Below the pieces are notes generated by a model that was not told where the DNA came from, did no database searches, and worked only from the letters and a program-made list of their open reading frames with translations. From positions 930,001-994,000 of the forward strand of contig NZ_CP154858.1 in the NCBI RefSeq assembly GCF_041153465.1: a DNA stretch of 64,000 nt, written 5' to 3'. The DNA comes from Thermohahella caldifontis. GTDB lineage: Bacteria > Pseudomonadota > Gammaproteobacteria > Pseudomonadales > Oleiphilaceae. Below are positions 33,765 to 42,973 of this stretch, in pieces; position 1 is the first letter of the stretch, and every line of letters begins with the position of its first letter. A program made the translations under genes and the position numbers.

Positions 33765-34892
33765 TCAGTCCCGGTTATCGAGATCCACCCATTCCGCATG
33801 CTCAGGGCCGACATACTCGGCCGAAGGCCGGATGATACGGTTGTTGGCACGCTGTTCCTTCACGTGTGCGGCCCAGCCGGTCACACGGGACATGACGAAG
33901 ATCGGCGTGAACAGAGGCGTGGGAATGCCCATGAAATGATAAGCCGATGCGTGGAAGAAGTCGGCATTGCAGAACAGCTTCTTCTCGCGCCACATCACCT
34001 CTTCACAACGCACGGAAACCGGATACAGTACGGTGTCGCCCACATCCCTGGCCAGCTTTTCGGACCAGGCCTTGATGATGGCGTTGCGCGGGTCCTTTTC
34101 GCGATAGACCGCATGCCCGAAGCCCATGATCTTTTCCTTTCGTGCCAGCATGTCCAGCAGCTGACGCTCCGCATCATCCGGATCCCGAAACTTCCCGATC
34201 ATGTCCATGGCTGCCTCGTTCGCACCACCATGCAGCGGACCACGCAGGGCACCGATGGCGGCAGTGATGCAGGAGTGGATATCCGACAGAGTGGACGCCA
34301 CCACGCGCGCCGTAAAGGTGGACGCGTTGAATTCGTGCTCGGCATACAGGATCAGCGAAACATTCATCACCCGGGCATGAAGGTCGTTCGGTGCCTTGCC
34401 GTGCAACAGGTGCAGGAAATGGGCGCCTACGGAATCATCATCCGTTTCGGTATCAATGCGGACGCCATCCTGAACGAAACGCCACCAGTAGCAGATGATT
34501 GAAGGAAATACGGCGACCATGCGATCAATCTTGTCGTCCTGCTCCGAAAAATCCTTTTCGCCTTCCAGATTGCCCAGCACCGAACAACCGGTACGCATGA
34601 CATCCATGGGGTGGGCATCAGCCGGAATGCGTTCCAGCACCTCCCTGAGTGCCTGTGGCAGGCCGCGCTGGCCTTTCAGGCGAGCCTTGTAGGCCTCCAG
34701 TTCCTGACGGTTGGGCAGCTTGCCACGCAGCAGCAGCCACGCCACTTCCTCAAACTGTGCCTTTTCCGCCAGCACTTCGATGGGGTAGCCACGATAGGTC
34801 AGGCCATGCCCTTCCTTGCCGACGGTACACAACGCCGTCTGTCCGGCCACCTGCCCCCTGAGGCCCGCGGTATTGGTTTGCTTGTCAGCCAT
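33765..34892 (-). CDS. prpC: 2-methylcitrate synthase
   Basis: Condenses propionyl-CoA with oxaloacetate in the methylcitrate cycle. The ATG at 34892 follows AGGAGG by 8 bases. The 375-residue product has LTYRGYPIEVLAEKAQF, the active-site His in LHGGANEAAMDMIGKF, GFGHAVYREKDPRN and RPSAEYVGPE. The short citrate-synthase form and the prpB neighbour favour PrpC over GltA. It is the last gene of gntR-prpB-prpC. prpD or acnD/prpF is not in this window. Confidence 0.92.
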   Translation of the reverse strand: MADKQTNTAGLRGQVAGQTALCTVGKEGHGLTYRGYPIEVLAEKAQFEEVAWLLLRGKLPNRQELEAYKARLKGQRGLPQALREVLERIPADAHPMDVMRTGCSVLGNLEGEKDFSEQDDKIDRMVAVFPSIICYWWRFVQDGVRIDTETDDDSVGAHFLHLLHGKAPNDLHARVMNVSLILYAEHEFNASTFTARVVASTLSDIHSCITAAIGALRGPLHGGANEAAMDMIGKFRDPDDAERQLLDMLARKEKIMGFGHAVYREKDPRNAIIKAWSEKLARDVGDTVLYPVSVRCEEVMWREKKLFCNADFFHASAYHFMGIPTPLFTPIFVMSRVTGWAAHVKEQRANNRIIRPSAEYVGPEHAEWVDLDNRD

Positions 34893-34925
34893 GATGCATT
34901 CCTCCTGCACTGTCAAAAGTTATGA

Positions 34926-35804
34926 TTATCGGGATTTGCTGCCCTTGAACAATTCATCCAGCTTGGCTTCAAAACTGTGGTAATTCAAAAAATCATACAG
35001 CTCCATGCGCGTTTGCATGTTGTCGATCTGATCACGCTGATGCCCCTTCTCGAAAATATCCTGATAGACCGCCAGCGCCGCCTTGTTCATGGCCCGGAAG
35101 GCGGACAGGGGATACAGCACCATGGCCACACCGGTTTCCGCCAGCTCGTCACAACTGTACAGCGGCGTCTTGCCAAACTCCGTGATATTGGCGAGCACGG
35201 GCACGTCCAGTGCCTGCGTAAAGGCCCGGTAATGATCCAGCTCGGTCACGGCCTCCGCAAAGATGCCATCTGCACCCGCTTCCACGTAGGCGCGTGCACG
35301 ATCCAGGGCAGCCTCCAGACCTTCCTGCGCAAACGCATCCGTGCGTGCCATGATGAAAAAGTCCGGATCGTTTCTTGCGTCGACCGCGGAACGTATCCGG
35401 TCACACATTTCCTCCGTGGACACGATGGCCTTGTTGGGCCGGTGTCCGCAGCGCTTCTGGGCCACCTGATCCTCGATGTGCACGGCGGCCGCACCGCCCC
35501 GCTCCATCTCACGGATCGTGCGGGCGATGTTGAATGCCCCGCCCCAGCCGGTGTCGATATCCACCAGCAGCGGCACTTCCGTCGCCGCCGTAATCCGGCG
35601 GACATCCTCCAGCACGTCGTTCATGGTAGTCATGCCCAGATCGGGCAGGCCGTATGACGCATTGGCCACACCGCCGCCGGAAAGATAAATGGCCCGATGT
35701 CCGACCCGCTCGGCCATCATGGCACAGTAGGCGTTGATGGTCCCCACCACCTTCAGTGGCCTTTCTTCTTCAAGTGCCTTGCGAAATCGCTGTCCGGCGC
35801 TCAT
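34926..35804 (-). CDS. prpB: 2-methylisocitrate lyase
   Basis: Cleaves 2-methylisocitrate to pyruvate and succinate. The ATG at 35804 has AGGAGG at good spacing. The 292-residue product has the ICL/PEP-mutase fold signature: INAYCAMMAERVGHRAIYLSG at the start, DIDTGWGG (metal binding) and the catalytic loop QKRCGHRPNKAIV near 115. It lies 2 bases after the GntR-type regulator gene and upstream of prpC. Confidence 0.95.
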   Translation of the reverse strand: MSAGQRFRKALEEERPLKVVGTINAYCAMMAERVGHRAIYLSGGGVANASYGLPDLGMTTMNDVLEDVRRITAATEVPLLVDIDTGWGGAFNIARTIREMERGGAAAVHIEDQVAQKRCGHRPNKAIVSTEEMCDRIRSAVDARNDPDFFIMARTDAFAQEGLEAALDRARAYVEAGADGIFAEAVTELDHYRAFTQALDVPVLANITEFGKTPLYSCDELAETGVAMVLYPLSAFRAMNKAALAVYQDIFEKGHQRDQIDNMQTRMELYDFLNYHSFEAKLDELFKGSKSR

Positions 35805-35806
35805 GG

Positions 35807-36493
35807 TCAACCCTCCTGAAAAATCAGTTCATTGTTGTTGAAGGCAGCTTCCAGATTTCTCCGGGCCGCGCTGATATGACGCCGCATGAGCAACTCGGCC
35901 AGTTCACCGTCCCGGTCCTCGATGGCGTCAATGATGTGCTGGTGCTCCTTCAGCGCCTTTTCCGGGCGCCCCCTGGCAGTGCTCAGCCGGTAACGGTACA
36001 GGCGCAGAAGATGGTAAAGTTCACCGTCCAGCACGCGGTAAAGGGTCTCGTTGCCGCTGGCCCTGACAATGCGGTAGTGAAAGTCCACATCCCCCTCGCT
36101 CTGGTAATAGGCCCGGCCTTCATCACGCGTGATCTGGGCCTGATGCTGCTCCAGCAAGTTGCGCAAATCACGGATGTCATCGTCAGAGGCCGATTCGGCC
36201 GCAAGCCGGGCTGCCAGACCTTCCAGCGCCTCCCTCACCCGGTACAGCTCAAGAAGCCTGGGATAGGACAGACTGACCACGCTGGCACCGGCGTGTGGCC
36301 GACGCACGATCAGTCCACGCCCTTCGAGACGCCGAATCGCCTCGCGCACCGGTCCGCGCCCGAACCCGAACCGACTGCAGAGACTGGCTTCACTGATCTT
36401 TTGTCCGGCCGGCAGCTCACCCCGGACAATGGCATCCTGAATGCGTGCAAAAGCCAGATCAAACTGTGTGCGGGTGATATCCTGAGCCTGCAT
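35807..36493 (-). CDS. GntR-family (FCD) regulator of the prp genes
   Basis: A 228-residue regulator. Residues 1-75 are the winged helix (GELPAGQKISEASLCSRFGF, RGPVREAIRRLEGRGLI), and 85-220 is the all-helical FCD ligand domain with candidate metal ligands Asp/His in DVDFHYRIV, EHQHIID and RRHISAARR. It is the first gene of the prpBC operon. In several proteobacteria a GntR regulator in this position controls propionate catabolism in response to a methylcitrate-cycle intermediate. Here that is inference from context. Candidate operators lie upstream. Confidence 0.88.
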   Translation of the reverse strand: MQAQDITRTQFDLAFARIQDAIVRGELPAGQKISEASLCSRFGFGRGPVREAIRRLEGRGLIVRRPHAGASVVSLSYPRLLELYRVREALEGLAARLAAESASDDDIRDLRNLLEQHQAQITRDEGRAYYQSEGDVDFHYRIVRASGNETLYRVLDGELYHLLRLYRYRLSTARGRPEKALKEHQHIIDAIEDRDGELAELLMRRHISAARRNLEAAFNNNELIFQEG

Positions 36494-36544
36494 GACCGCG
36501 CCCTGTGGATGAATACTGAACGCAGTCTAGGGGAGAAACACCGG

Positions 36545-36556
36545 ATTGTAAACAAT
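36545..36556. promoter_or_regulatory. Candidate GntR operator, proximal
   Basis: ATTGTAAACAAT: 5-bp inverted arms ATTGT/ACAAT around AA, 52 bases before the GntR gene start. FCD-type GntR proteins commonly bind TTGT-NN-ACAA sequences. A second copy lies 74 bases further upstream. Confidence 0.5.
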
Positions 36557-36618
36557 ACCAAAGCATGAATGCTTTTCACGGGCTGATTTTCCCCCAAAGG
36601 CAAGACATCAGCCTTTTC

Positions 36619-36629
36619 TTGTCTACAAT
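36619..36629. promoter_or_regulatory. Candidate GntR operator, distal
   Basis: TTGTCTACAAT shares the TTGT-NN-ACAAT pattern of the proximal site at 36545. It lies just past the murB stop, about 125 bases upstream of the GntR gene. The repetition of the motif in a 150-bp region supports an operator pair. Confidence 0.5.
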
Positions 36630-36644
36630 CCAGAAAGAGACAGG

Positions 36645-37664
36645 TTAAGCTGCCGGTACGACACGAGGCTCGGTTTCCAGACGGATGCCAAAGCGGGCTT
36701 CCACGGTCCGTCTGACCGCCTCCGCCACGGCAAGGACATCTCGCCCGGGACGGCGACCCGGATTGACCAAAACGAGTGCCTGGCTTTCCGACATGCCGAT
36801 GCCGCCTTCCAGCCGCCCTTTCCATCCGGCCTGTTCGATCAGCCAGGCGGCGGGCAGCTTCACCTCGTCCTGGCCCGCAGGATAACCGGGTAACGACGGA
36901 TACTGCGCCTTCAGGGCCTCAAACTGTGCCAGGGAAACAAAGGGATTCTTGAAAAAACTGCCCACATTGGGGATGTCCCGGGGGTCCGGCAACTTTTCCT
37001 TCCGGATCCTGTCCACGGTCCGGGCCACCCCCAGCGGGGTCATGTCATGCCCCCAGAGCCGGTGGCGCTCCGCCAGATCTCCGTACTCCAGCCGCGGGGC
37101 CCAGGTTTCGCGAGTCATCAACCTCAGATGAATCCGGACAATCACCCAGTGCCGGGCCTCCGCGGTCTTGAAAATGCTGTCCCGGTAGCGTAACCGGCAC
37201 TCTTCACGGGTGAGCGCAAAAGCCTTTCCTGAACCCGCGTCCAGCACGTCAACCGCTTCCAGCACATCCGCCAGCTCGACACCATAGGCGCCAATGTTCT
37301 GTACGGGGGCAGCCCCTGCAGTGCCCGGAATCCGAGCGAGATTCTCCAGCCCCCCGAGGCCGGCCCCAGTAAGTCGCCAGACCAGGTCGGACCAGGGCTC
37401 ACCGGCTTCAACCGACACCCGTACCTGTCCGCCGGCAAGGGGCTGTGTGATCACGCCACGTGTGGCCATGCGCAGCACCACACCCCGGTAATCACCCTCG
37501 AACACCAGATTGCTGCCACCCCCGAGTAGCATCCAGTCCGTACCATCGGCCACACAACCGGCCAGCATCCGGGACAGCTGTCCGGCATCGGTGACTGTTT
37601 TCAGGTCGGCACACCGGGCGGGAGTGGCGAGTGTCAGCCAGGGCGTCAGATCGTTGTGGTCCAC
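36645..37664 (-). CDS. murB: UDP-N-acetylenolpyruvoylglucosamine reductase MurB
   Basis: An FAD/NADPH-dependent reductase giving UDP-MurNAc. The 339-residue protein has the FAD-binding LLGGGSNLVF near 47-56 and GLENLARIPGTAGAAPVQNI. The substrate Tyr/Arg is in RYRDSIFK. The catalytic Ser is in IPNVGSFFKNP, and the Glu near the end is in IGMSESQALVLVN. The extra loop makes it the type I (enteric-like) form. It lies 7 bases after ptpA in the envelope gene string. Confidence 0.94.
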   Translation of the reverse strand: MDHNDLTPWLTLATPARCADLKTVTDAGQLSRMLAGCVADGTDWMLLGGGSNLVFEGDYRGVVLRMATRGVITQPLAGGQVRVSVEAGEPWSDLVWRLTGAGLGGLENLARIPGTAGAAPVQNIGAYGVELADVLEAVDVLDAGSGKAFALTREECRLRYRDSIFKTAEARHWVIVRIHLRLMTRETWAPRLEYGDLAERHRLWGHDMTPLGVARTVDRIRKEKLPDPRDIPNVGSFFKNPFVSLAQFEALKAQYPSLPGYPAGQDEVKLPAAWLIEQAGWKGRLEGGIGMSESQALVLVNPGRRPGRDVLAVAEAVRRTVEARFGIRLETEPRVVPAA

Positions 37665-37671
37665 CGGGGTC

Positions 37672-38145
37672 TCAATCCTGTTTGCTGAGCAACCGCCCGA
37701 TCAGGGCGTCGCTGGCCACCTCGATCAGATCCAGCACCCGGTCAAAGCCTTCCGGTCCGCCATAGTAGGGATCGGGCACCTCCCGGACACCCAGTTCCGG
37801 AGCCAGTTCGAGAAACAACCCCAAATGCCCGCGCCAGTTGTCCGGGCACAGACGCTGAAGATCGGCAAGGTTTTGCTCATCCATGGCCAGAATCCAGTCG
37901 AAGCGGGAGAAGTCGGACGGGCTGACCTGTCGTGCCCGCAATGCAGAAAGATCATATCCCCGGGCGCGGGCAGCGGCCTGAGCGCGACGATCCGGCGCTT
38001 CGCCCACATGCCAGCCACCCGTGCCGCACGAATCCACAAGCAGATCCCTCAGGCCGGCCTGCTTTGCCCGGTGCCGAAACACCGCTTCCGCCGTGGGAGA
38101 ACGACAGATATTGCCGAGACAGACAAAGAGCACGCCCTGCGTCAT
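37672..38145 (-). CDS. Low-molecular-weight protein tyrosine phosphatase
   Basis: A 157-residue phosphatase with the P-loop FVCLGNICRSP (nucleophile Cys9, Arg15) and the general-acid loop DPYYGG near 123. The kdsB stop lies directly upstream with no gap. In this kdsB-murB context it is found in many gammaproteobacteria. A role in exopolysaccharide tyrosine-kinase control is known for some family members but no Wzc-like kinase is present here. Confidence 0.92.
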   Translation of the reverse strand: MTQGVLFVCLGNICRSPTAEAVFRHRAKQAGLRDLLVDSCGTGGWHVGEAPDRRAQAAARARGYDLSALRARQVSPSDFSRFDWILAMDEQNLADLQRLCPDNWRGHLGLFLELAPELGVREVPDPYYGGPEGFDRVLDLIEVASDALIGRLLSKQD

Positions 38146-38907
38146 TCAGACCGCCTCCTCAAGAATGCGGCGCACACGCACCAGATCCGCCTCCGTATCC
38201 ACACCACCGGGTGGTGTTTCACATGCCACGTCAACGTGAATACGGTAGCCATTGGACAGGGCCCGCAACTGCTCCAGAGATTCCAGGCTTTCGAGCGGAC
38301 TCGGGGGCAGCCGGGTAAAATCCTGAAGAAAACCCATCCGGTAGCCGTAGATGCCGATATGCCGGTAGAACTCACCACCCGGTGCCAGTTCCCCATCCCT
38401 GGCAAACCCGTCACGGTCCCAGGGAATGGGTGCCCGGGAGAAATAGAGGGCCAGTCCGGAAAGATCCGTGACCACCTTGACGACATTGGGGTTGAACAGC
38501 GTCTCCCGATCATGGATCCGCTCGCAGAGCGTGGAAATGGAGACTTCGGGCCGCGCAATGAGATTGCCGGCAACCTGGTCAATGACCGCCGGCGGAATCA
38601 GCGGTTCATCGCCCTGCACATTGACCACACAGTCCTCTTCGTCCAGGCCCAGCAGGCGTGCGGCTTCGGCCAGCCGATCCGTACCGGTCGGATGTGCCGC
38701 AGAGGTCATGACCACCTCGCCGCCAAAGGCCTTCACGGCAGCCTCCACGTCCGGATGGTCCGTTGCGACCACAACCCGCTCTGCCCCGCTTTCTCGTGAT
38801 CTTTCCCAGACGTGCTGTATCATGGGCTTGCCGCAAATATCGGCAAGCGGTTTCCCGGGCAGCCGGGTCGACGCATAGCGGGCAGGTATGACCACCGTAT
38901 ATCGCAT
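38146..38907 (-). CDS. kdsB: 3-deoxy-manno-octulosonate cytidylyltransferase (CMP-Kdo synthetase)
   Basis: Activates Kdo with CTP for LPS assembly. The 253-residue product begins YTVVIPARYASTRLPGKPLA, and has VATDHPDVEAAV, NVQGDEPLIP (catalytic Asp/Glu), and HIGIYGYRMGFLQ. The start overlaps the Trm112-family stop by one base. Works with KdsA encoded at 23202. Confidence 0.96.
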   Translation of the reverse strand: MRYTVVIPARYASTRLPGKPLADICGKPMIQHVWERSRESGAERVVVATDHPDVEAAVKAFGGEVVMTSAAHPTGTDRLAEAARLLGLDEEDCVVNVQGDEPLIPPAVIDQVAGNLIARPEVSISTLCERIHDRETLFNPNVVKVVTDLSGLALYFSRAPIPWDRDGFARDGELAPGGEFYRHIGIYGYRMGFLQDFTRLPPSPLESLESLEQLRALSNGYRIHVDVACETPPGGVDTEADLVRVRRILEEAV

Positions 38908-39089
38908 CAGCCCAGCCGCTCCTCGGTTGTCAGCGTACGCGCTTCACTTTCCAGCAAGACCGGAATACCATCACGAATCGGAAATGCCATGCCGTCCGCC
39001 CGGCAAATCAGCTCCTGACGTGTCTTGTCATAGCGCAACTCGCCCTTGCACACCGGGCAGACCAGAATACTCAACAGTTTCTTATCCAT
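38907..39089 (-). CDS. Trm112 family zinc-ribbon protein (YcaR-like)
   Basis: A 60-residue protein with LLSILVCPVCKGELRYD and the segment ELICRADGMAFPIRDGIPVLL, the standard Trm112/UPF0434 pattern. Only the first CxxC of a zinc site is complete, which is common in bacterial members. It overlaps lpxK by 8 bp and kdsB by 1 bp. Trm112 proteins activate methyltransferases in eukaryotes and archaea. The bacterial role is unsettled. Confidence 0.92.
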   Translation of the reverse strand: MDKKLLSILVCPVCKGELRYDKTRQELICRADGMAFPIRDGIPVLLESEARTLTTEERLG

Positions 39090-40080
39090 GCTTCCCCCTT
39101 TGGGTCAACCGTTCCGACAATGCACGATCAAAGCCGGCCCAGAAGGCATCCGGCAGAACGGCCTCTACTCTCAGCATCCAGACGCGCTCATCGGCCCAAC
39201 CGGCACATTTTACGGCGTCCTTCTCGGTCATCAAAACCGGCAGTCCGTCCGCGCCGGGCAGATCAGCCGGCGCATAGTGGTGATGGTCCGGGAACGGATG
39301 CTCGATGACCTCAATTCCGGCCTGACGGAGTGTATCAAAAAAACGCTTCGGGTGGCCGATACCCGCGACGGCATGAACCCGCTTCCCTCTCCAGGAGGCC
39401 AGCGTGGCCGTTGCGCCTGTTGCCACCTGGATAAGTTCCCCGGGCTGCAGCATCATGACCTGAGCCCCGGGTGAATCCGCACAGGTGCCGCCATTGCTGA
39501 TGACAAAATCCACGGCTCGCAAACGCGACCGTGGCTCCCGCAGCGGGCCGACCGGCAGGCAATGACCATTGCCGATGCCGCGGGCGGCATCCATCACCAC
39601 CAGCTCCAGATCCCGCCAGAGCCGATAATGCTGAAGCCCGTCATCACTGATGACCACATCCACATCATGCCCGGCGAGCAAGGCCGAGACGGCGGCCACC
39701 CTGTCCGGGTGCACAACCACCGGCACAGCGGTGAGGCGGGCCAGCATGACCGGTTCATCACCACAGGCCCGGGTGTCCCCGCTGCCTGCCTCGGCGGGAA
39801 AAGGGCCCTTCCCACCGTACCCCCGACTGACAACTCCCACCCTGAGGCCGCGTGAACGCAGATACTCTACCAGCGCAGCCACCAGGGGGGACTTGCCGGT
39901 GCCACCCACCGTGATATTGCCGACAATCACTACAGGAACAGAAAAGGGGCTGGCACGACGGGCATGAAACCGCCGGCGCCACCAGGCAACACACCGGAAA
40001 AGCCATTCCAGCGGCCATAAACACCACAGCCAGCCGGGTCGCCCGTACCAGCGGCGCTCAATCTCAGTCCGCAGATCCAC
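39082..40080 (-). CDS. lpxK: Tetraacyldisaccharide 4'-kinase LpxK
   Basis: An inner-membrane kinase that forms lipid IVA. I place the start at the GTG 40080, which overlaps the end of msbA and begins VDLRTEIERRWYGRPGWLW, the family N-terminus. The open frame extends further upstream but only as msbA shadow. The 332-residue product has the Walker A GNITVGGTGKSPL near 59, the SRGYGGKGPF segment and VVISDDGLQHYRLWRD. Adjacent to msbA, the canonical pair. Confidence 0.93.
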   Translation of the reverse strand: MDLRTEIERRWYGRPGWLWCLWPLEWLFRCVAWWRRRFHARRASPFSVPVVIVGNITVGGTGKSPLVAALVEYLRSRGLRVGVVSRGYGGKGPFPAEAGSGDTRACGDEPVMLARLTAVPVVVHPDRVAAVSALLAGHDVDVVISDDGLQHYRLWRDLELVVMDAARGIGNGHCLPVGPLREPRSRLRAVDFVISNGGTCADSPGAQVMMLQPGELIQVATGATATLASWRGKRVHAVAGIGHPKRFFDTLRQAGIEVIEHPFPDHHHYAPADLPGADGLPVLMTEKDAVKCAGWADERVWMLRVEAVLPDAFWAGFDRALSERLTQRGKHG

Positions 40081-41806
40081 TGAACTGCATCCGGTGCAAG
40101 GCGGCATACATGCCGTCACGGGCCAGCAGGTCCTGGTGGGACCCCATCTCCACAATGCGGCCCGCATCCATGACCACGATACGGTCAGCCTGTTCAATGG
40201 TGGACAACCTGTGTGCGATGACCAGCGTCGTCCGGCCCTTCATCACTTCCTGCAGCGCCAGCTGAATGATCTTTTCCGATTCCGTGTCCAGCGCTGACGT
40301 GGCCTCGTCCAGAATCAGTATGGGTGCATCCTTGAGCAGTGCCCGGGCGATCGCCAGACGCTGACGCTGTCCTCCGGACAGCAGACTGCCATTGTCACCG
40401 ATCACGGTATCCAGCCCTTGGGGCAGCTTTTCGATAAATTCCCACGCATGTGCGGCCTTCGCGGCCCGTTCGATGGCCTCACGGGGTGCGCCACGCAGGC
40501 TGCCATAGGCAATATTGTTGGCAACGGTATCATTGAACAGGACAACCTGCTGTGTCACCACGGCAATCTGGTTGCGGAGACTGCGCAGCCGGTAGTCATC
40601 CAGCGGGACATCGTCAAGCAGGATACGACCGGCTGTGGGACTGTAGAAACGCGGCAGCAGATTGACCAGCGTGGACTTTCCGCTCCCGGAACGGCCGACC
40701 AGCGCAACGGTTTCGCCGGGCCGGATGTTCAGACATACATCGTGCAACACCTCCTCGCCCGGTGCATAGCCAAAACTGACACGATCATAACGGACTGCAC
40801 CCCGCACACGTTCCACCTCCAGCGTGCCCTTGTCCAGCTCCGGCGGCAGATCCAGTTGTTCAAATACGTCAGCCGCTGCCGTAATGCCCTTCTGGATGAT
40901 GGCGTTCACTTCGGTGAGCTGGCGAATGGGCTTCGCAATGGTCGTTGCCGCGGTAATGAACGCCAGAAAATCACCCGTCGTCATCCCGGACATGACTCCG
41001 GGCGACAGGGCAATCCAGACCAGCAGGGCGATGGAAAGACTGACAAAGAGCTGTATCACGGGAACGGACAGCGCCTTGGTGAACTCCAGCTTCAGACTCT
41101 GACGGGTATTGTTTTCGCTCACGGTCTCGAAGCGTCGGGTTTCCCAGTCTTCGCCCCCGAAGATCCGGGCCACACGATAGCCGTTGAGCGATTCACTGAG
41201 CACATGTGTGACATCCCCCATGGAGTCCTGGATACGCTTGCTGAGACGGCGGAAACGCTTGGTGACATAGGCCACAATCAGACCAATGACCGGGCCGAGC
41301 ACCAGAAAGATCATCGTCAGTTTCCAGTTCTGCCAGATCATGAAACCCAGCAGCCCGATGACCGTAAAGCCTTCGCGGACCAGGACGGTCACGGCATTGG
41401 TCGCCGCGCCGGTCACCTGCTCCACGTTGAAGGTGATCCGGGAAACAAGATGCCCGGTGGAGTGCTCGTCAAAATAACGACAGGGCATGCGCATCAGCGC
41501 ACTGTAGACCTGGGTGCGCAGGCGATGCACGATGCTGCGCCCGACACGGGCAATGTTGTACCCGCCCAGAAAACTGCCCAGGCCACGGATGCCGAACAGG
41601 GCGACGATCAGCCCGCTGACTATCAGGCGGTTTTCCGCTGTCGGATTCTCGATGGCCTGATAGACATATTTCATGGCCGGTGCCATGCCGGCACTGGCGG
41701 CGGCATAAACCAGATTGCCCAGAATGCTGAGCAGAAAGACGGGCCAGATGGGTTTGAGATAAGCCAAAAGGCGGCCATATACAGCCGCCGGAGTCATGTC
41801 GGACAT
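40064..41806 (-). CDS. msbA: Lipid A export ATP-binding/permease protein MsbA
   Basis: A homodimeric ABC exporter that flips lipid A-core across the inner membrane. The 580-residue product has six membrane helices in about residues 15-320, then the ATPase domain: Walker A VGRSGSGKSTLVNLL, signature LLSGGQRQRLAIARALL, Walker B ILILDEATSALD and the H-loop VIAHRLST. It precedes lpxK with a 17-bp overlap and follows exbD. Confidence 0.95.
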   Translation of the reverse strand: MSDMTPAAVYGRLLAYLKPIWPVFLLSILGNLVYAAASAGMAPAMKYVYQAIENPTAENRLIVSGLIVALFGIRGLGSFLGGYNIARVGRSIVHRLRTQVYSALMRMPCRYFDEHSTGHLVSRITFNVEQVTGAATNAVTVLVREGFTVIGLLGFMIWQNWKLTMIFLVLGPVIGLIVAYVTKRFRRLSKRIQDSMGDVTHVLSESLNGYRVARIFGGEDWETRRFETVSENNTRQSLKLEFTKALSVPVIQLFVSLSIALLVWIALSPGVMSGMTTGDFLAFITAATTIAKPIRQLTEVNAIIQKGITAAADVFEQLDLPPELDKGTLEVERVRGAVRYDRVSFGYAPGEEVLHDVCLNIRPGETVALVGRSGSGKSTLVNLLPRFYSPTAGRILLDDVPLDDYRLRSLRNQIAVVTQQVVLFNDTVANNIAYGSLRGAPREAIERAAKAAHAWEFIEKLPQGLDTVIGDNGSLLSGGQRQRLAIARALLKDAPILILDEATSALDTESEKIIQLALQEVMKGRTTLVIAHRLSTIEQADRIVVMDAGRIVEMGSHQDLLARDGMYAALHRMQFSGSAD

Positions 41807-41823
41807 GCCTGCCTCATGGACAT

Positions 41824-42246
41824 TCAGGGGGTTTGCGCCGTCCGCTGGGTGGTAATGCTCAGCTTCTGATAGCCAAGCTGACCGGCTGCATCCATGGCCC
41901 TAACCACATATTCATGCGGCGTCCGGGCATCGGCCGTGATGATGAAGGGCAGGCTCGTGTCGCCGTCGGACAGTTTCTGGATGGCGCGCTTGAGCGTGTC
42001 CAGACTGTTGTTGATCAGCACCCGGTCATTGACCGTGTACTGCCCTTCGGCATTGATGACGACCTCCACCTGCCTGACCTGTTCCGAGCTCACCTCGCCC
42101 TTGGCCTCCGGAAGTGTCACGGTCAGGTGACTCTCCTTGGTGAAGGTGGTGGAGACCATGAAGAAAATGAGCAGCAGAAAGACCACGTCAATCAGTGGTG
42201 TGATGTTGACATCCAGCTGATCGCGGGACTGGCGCCTGAATTTCAC
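41824..42246 (-). CDS. exbD: ExbD/TolR family protein
   Basis: A 140-residue bitopic protein with the conserved DVNITPLIDVVFLLLIFFMV (membrane helix about 15-35, including the proton-path Asp). The rest is periplasmic. It overlaps the upstream exbB by 4 bp. In this lipid A/comEC context it is the second ExbBD-type pair found in pseudomonads, not the Tol-Pal copy. Partner TonB-like protein is not here. Confidence 0.92.
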   Translation of the reverse strand: MKFRRQSRDQLDVNITPLIDVVFLLLIFFMVSTTFTKESHLTVTLPEAKGEVSSEQVRQVEVVINAEGQYTVNDRVLINNSLDTLKRAIQKLSDGDTSLPFIITADARTPHEYVVRAMDAAGQLGYQKLSITTQRTAQTP

Positions 42247-42875
42247 GACTTGCGCTCTCCGTTGGCCGGCTCCCGCTCACCATGCACCACTTCCACCACG
42301 CGCAGGGCCTGCTGTTCCATCTCGACGACCACCTCGTCGACGCGGCGCTGGAAGTAACGATGAAACACCAGCGCCGGGATGGCGACTGTCAGACCCGATG
42401 CGGTCGTGATCAGGGCCTTGGAAATCCCGCCTGCCAGGGCTGCGGTATTGCCGGTACCCGCCACCTGAATCTCGGTAAACACGTCAATCATCCCGACAAC
42501 GGTTCCGAGAAGACCCAGCAGCGGCGAGACGGCCGCAATGGTACCGAGAGCCGTCAGGAAGCGCTCCAGCTCATGAATGACATGGGAGGCTTCTTCCTCG
42601 ATGCTTTCCTTCATGATTTCGCGACCGAAACGGGCATTCACAAGCCCGGCCGCAAGAATCTGCCCCAAAGGGGAAGACTGCTTGATTTCACGCAGTTTGG
42701 CCGCGTTCAGGTCCTTCTTCCTGAGCGAGGCAATCAGATCCTTGACCAATCCTGGCGGCGCAATCTTCTGTATCCGCAATGTCCAGAAACGCTCAATGAT
42801 GATGGCTACAGCCAGCACTGAACACAGCAGAATGGGAATCATGATCAGGCCACCGGCCTTGAGCAGCTCAAACAC
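42243..42875 (-). CDS. exbB: MotA/TolQ/ExbB proton channel family protein
   Basis: A 210-residue protein with an N-terminal membrane helix (LIMIPILLCSVLAVAIIIE) and a cytoplasmic loop. Two C-terminal helices follow (LTALGTIAAVSPLLGLLGTV, and LITTASGLTVAIPALVFHR), the standard ExbB pattern. It forms an energy-transducing pair with the overlapping exbD. The pair has been linked to lipid A/outer-membrane genes only by neighbourhood. Confidence 0.92.
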   Translation of the reverse strand: MFELLKAGGLIMIPILLCSVLAVAIIIERFWTLRIQKIAPPGLVKDLIASLRKKDLNAAKLREIKQSSPLGQILAAGLVNARFGREIMKESIEEEASHVIHELERFLTALGTIAAVSPLLGLLGTVVGMIDVFTEIQVAGTGNTAALAGGISKALITTASGLTVAIPALVFHRYFQRRVDEVVVEMEQQALRVVEVVHGEREPANGERKS

Positions 42876-42973
42876 GCTGTCCGTCCTCCTTATGAAAAGT
42901 CCGCATAATGTAGCATAGCCCGTCCGAGCCTGTCAGCCGCCACCACGCCAAATGAGAAAAAAGTCCGCTGCCG

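Noticed and set aside
40418..41869. Long plus-strand frame opposite msbA
   Set aside because: Antisense shadow, rich in His/Gln/Asp from complementing msbA codons.
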